Below are positions 62,581 to 64,000 of a stretch of DNA of 64,000 nt, one piece after another. Source of the DNA: an uncultured Bacilli bacterium (lineage in GTDB: Bacteria > Bacillota_I > Bacilli_A > RF39 > UBA660). The notes under the pieces are model-generated. The model had not been told where the DNA came from, did not search any database, and worked only from the letters and a program-made list of their open reading frames with translations. The position numbers were made by a program, and so were the translations under genes. The DNA lies in the NCBI GenBank assembly GCA_934096265.1, contig CAKOLI010000006.1:1-64000 (forward strand), written 5' to 3'. How positions within the stretch are numbered: the first letter of the stretch is position 1; each line of letters begins with the position of its first letter.

Positions 62581-64000
62581 ATGTTTAAACAAATAATAAG
62601 CATAAACAAAAACAACACCGAAATTTTAATAGATGAAAAATCCATAAGTGAAGATATACTAAATTACTATGTAGTATTTACTGATGAAAGCAAACAAATA
62701 CTAGGAGAAATAAGCGAAGTAAACAAAGATAAAGTAAAAATTAATTTTCTAGGAGAATTAAAAGAGGGCAAATTTATAAGTGGTATCATAAGAAAACCTT
62801 CTCTAAACTCTCAAATAAGAATAATTAACGACGAAGAACTAAAAATCTTAATAGGAGAAGAAACAGATAACAATATGGTCTTAGGACTATCCCCTCTATA
62901 TCAAGATAAAACAATATATATAAATATTAATGATATGTTTTCTAACCACAGTGCCATCTTTGGTAACACTGGCTCTGGTAAAACATACGGAGTATCAAGA
63001 TTAGTCCAAAACCTATTTACCAAGCAAAACATAATACCTTTTTACTCTAATATCTTCATATTTAACTCCACTAATGAATATGATAATGCCTTCTCAAGCA
63101 TAAACAAAATAAATCCTAACTTTAACTACAAAATATTTACTACTAATACAAACCAATCAAACATACCAATACTAAAAATACCACTTTGGCAACTAAGCTC
63201 AGACGACTACGCTAACCTCCTAGACGTAACCGAATACTCTCAAATCAACATTATCGATAAAATGCTAATATACGTAAGTGCCTTTGCTAAAAACGATGAA
63301 TACTCTATAAAATATAAAAATCACTTAATATCCTCCGCAATAATCTCAGTACTATATACAAACCAAACCTCCGCTCGTATCCGTGACCAAATATTCAACA
63401 TTCTAACCATATGCAACACCAATGAATTAAACTTAGATGTTGAAATACAAGGAGTAGGTTACACAAGACAATTAAGAAAATGCTTTGATATAGACTCTAA
63501 AGGAGACTTTGTAGAAAGATTATTAGTAACACAATATATAGAAAACTTCCTAAGCCCAAATACTAAATGGAAAGAAGAGTACGAAGAAGTATTCTACACC
63601 CTAGATGACCTAGAAGAAGCTCTAAACTTTACTCTAATATCAGAAGGATTACTCCTAAATGACAAATACTATGCAGAAGCCATCGCATTAAAAGTAAAAC
63701 TACATACAATATGCAACAGTTCCTATAAAAAATTCTTTAACTACGATAAATTCATCACCTTAAATGAATATATAAATGAATTAGTAATGTTATCTCCTAA
63801 TAAAAGATGCCAAATAATTAACTTTGTCCTAGAAGATATAGATGATCGTATGGCCAAAGCTTTAACCAAAATATATTCCAGATTAATATTCAAATTCTCA
63901 AGAAACCTAAAAGAAAGAGGAGCTTTCCCAATACATATAATGCTAGAAGAAGCTCATAGATACGTCCAAAAAGATTTTGATAACAAAACACTAGGCTATA
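62581..64000 (+). CDS. HerA-like ATPase (DUF87 domain), truncated by the window end
   Basis: The first 473 residues of an open frame that runs off the window. Residues 1-110 resemble a HerA N-terminal barrel (HAS-barrel) region, Walker A is GNTGSGKT (128-135), and Walker B is near IHIMLEEAH (about 451-459), with a catalytic-type glutamate. HerA ATPases pump or process DNA with the NurA nuclease or with defence partners such as SIR2 or DUF4297; which partner applies here cannot be told. GGAAG precedes ATG 62581; it is 15 bases after the PII-like gene and in the same direction, so it is likely in the same operon. Confidence 0.85.
   Translation, partial: MFKQIISINKNNTEILIDEKSISEDILNYYVVFTDESKQILGEISEVNKDKVKINFLGELKEGKFISGIIRKPSLNSQIRIINDEELKILIGEETDNNMVLGLSPLYQDKTIYININDMFSNHSAIFGNTGSGKTYGVSRLVQNLFTKQNIIPFYSNIFIFNSTNEYDNAFSSINKINPNFNYKIFTTNTNQSNIPILKIPLWQLSSDDYANLLDVTEYSQINIIDKMLIYVSAFAKNDEYSIKYKNHLISSAIISVLYTNQTSARIRDQIFNILTICNTNELNLDVEIQGVGYTRQLRKCFDIDSKGDFVERLLVTQYIENFLSPNTKWKEEYEEVFYTLDDLEEALNFTLISEGLLLNDKYYAEAIALKVKLHTICNSSYKKFFNYDKFITLNEYINELVMLSPNKRCQIINFVLEDIDDRMAKALTKIYSRLIFKFSRNLKERGAFPIHIMLEEAHRYVQKDFDNKTLGY

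Overview
This window is a chromosomal replication-origin region from a very AT-rich, low-GC Gram-positive (Bacillota; Bacilli or Erysipelotrichia-like) bacterium. The gene order is the classic one around dnaA: rpmH, rnpA, yidC, khpB, mnmE, mnmG, rsmG, noc, oriC, dnaA, dnaN, recF, gyrB, gyrA, then the tadA / SRP RNA / dnaX / ybaB / recR / bofA / holB / ricT block, and further out mfd, spoVT, metG, tatD, ksgA, yabG, veg, spoVG, yabP, yabQ, divIC, ftsH, tilS. An oxygen-sensitive class III ribonucleotide reductase (nrdD/nrdG) points to an anaerobe. yabP, yabQ, yabG, bofA, spoVT and a 3D-domain protein point to an endospore former or a recent descendant of one. Genes read through with the standard code: UGA is a stop and Trp is UGG, so this is not a Mycoplasma-type code.

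Layout. 1-1556: right end of an integrated element (Rep_2-type replication protein, tyrosine integrase) abutting the 3' end of a tRNA-Gly. 1.6-4.7 kb: nrdG and an nrdD whose glycyl-radical tail is a separate small ORF. 4.9-12.3 kb: tex, dinB, a YugP protease, cysS, gltX, cold-shock gene. 12.6-14.2 kb: parAB, about 38 kb from the origin. 14.4-18.4 kb: AlkD-like repair gene and a large repeat-bearing surface protein. 18.6-30.1 kb: tilS-ftsH, the sporulation/division cluster, and metG with a T-box leader. 30.2-41.6 kb: a pyrophosphatase with a SpoVG-like tail, mfd, pth, rsmI and the dnaX-recR-holB block. 41.6-43.3 kb: a gene-free stretch with eight identical parS sites next to the SRP RNA gene. 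43.3-54.2 kb: gyrA, gyrB, recF, a ComK homologue, dnaN, dnaA, oriC and noc. 54.2-60.2 kb: rsmG to rpmH. 60.4-64 kb: a DUF1538 membrane protein, a tandem PII-like protein and a truncated HerA-like ATPase.

The most striking content is chromosome-organisation machinery. Eight perfect copies of TGTTCCACGTGGAACA lie in 1.55 kb between gyrA and the SRP RNA gene, inside diverged duplicated units whose flanks have drifted while the 16-mers have not. There are two ParB-family proteins: a canonical ParB, and a Noc carrying all four residues known to switch specificity from parS to the Noc site. Two perfect Noc sites (ATTTCCCGGGAAAT) are present, one just upstream of noc and one inside the dnaX coding sequence, each with two copies of a related 20-base palindrome. 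Other points for follow-up are the split NrdD, the Ppa/SpoVG-like fusion, the ComK gene at the origin, the metG leader with a short ORF, and the DUF1538-PII-HerA gene set. All functional calls are from sequence reading and family knowledge; no database search was run.
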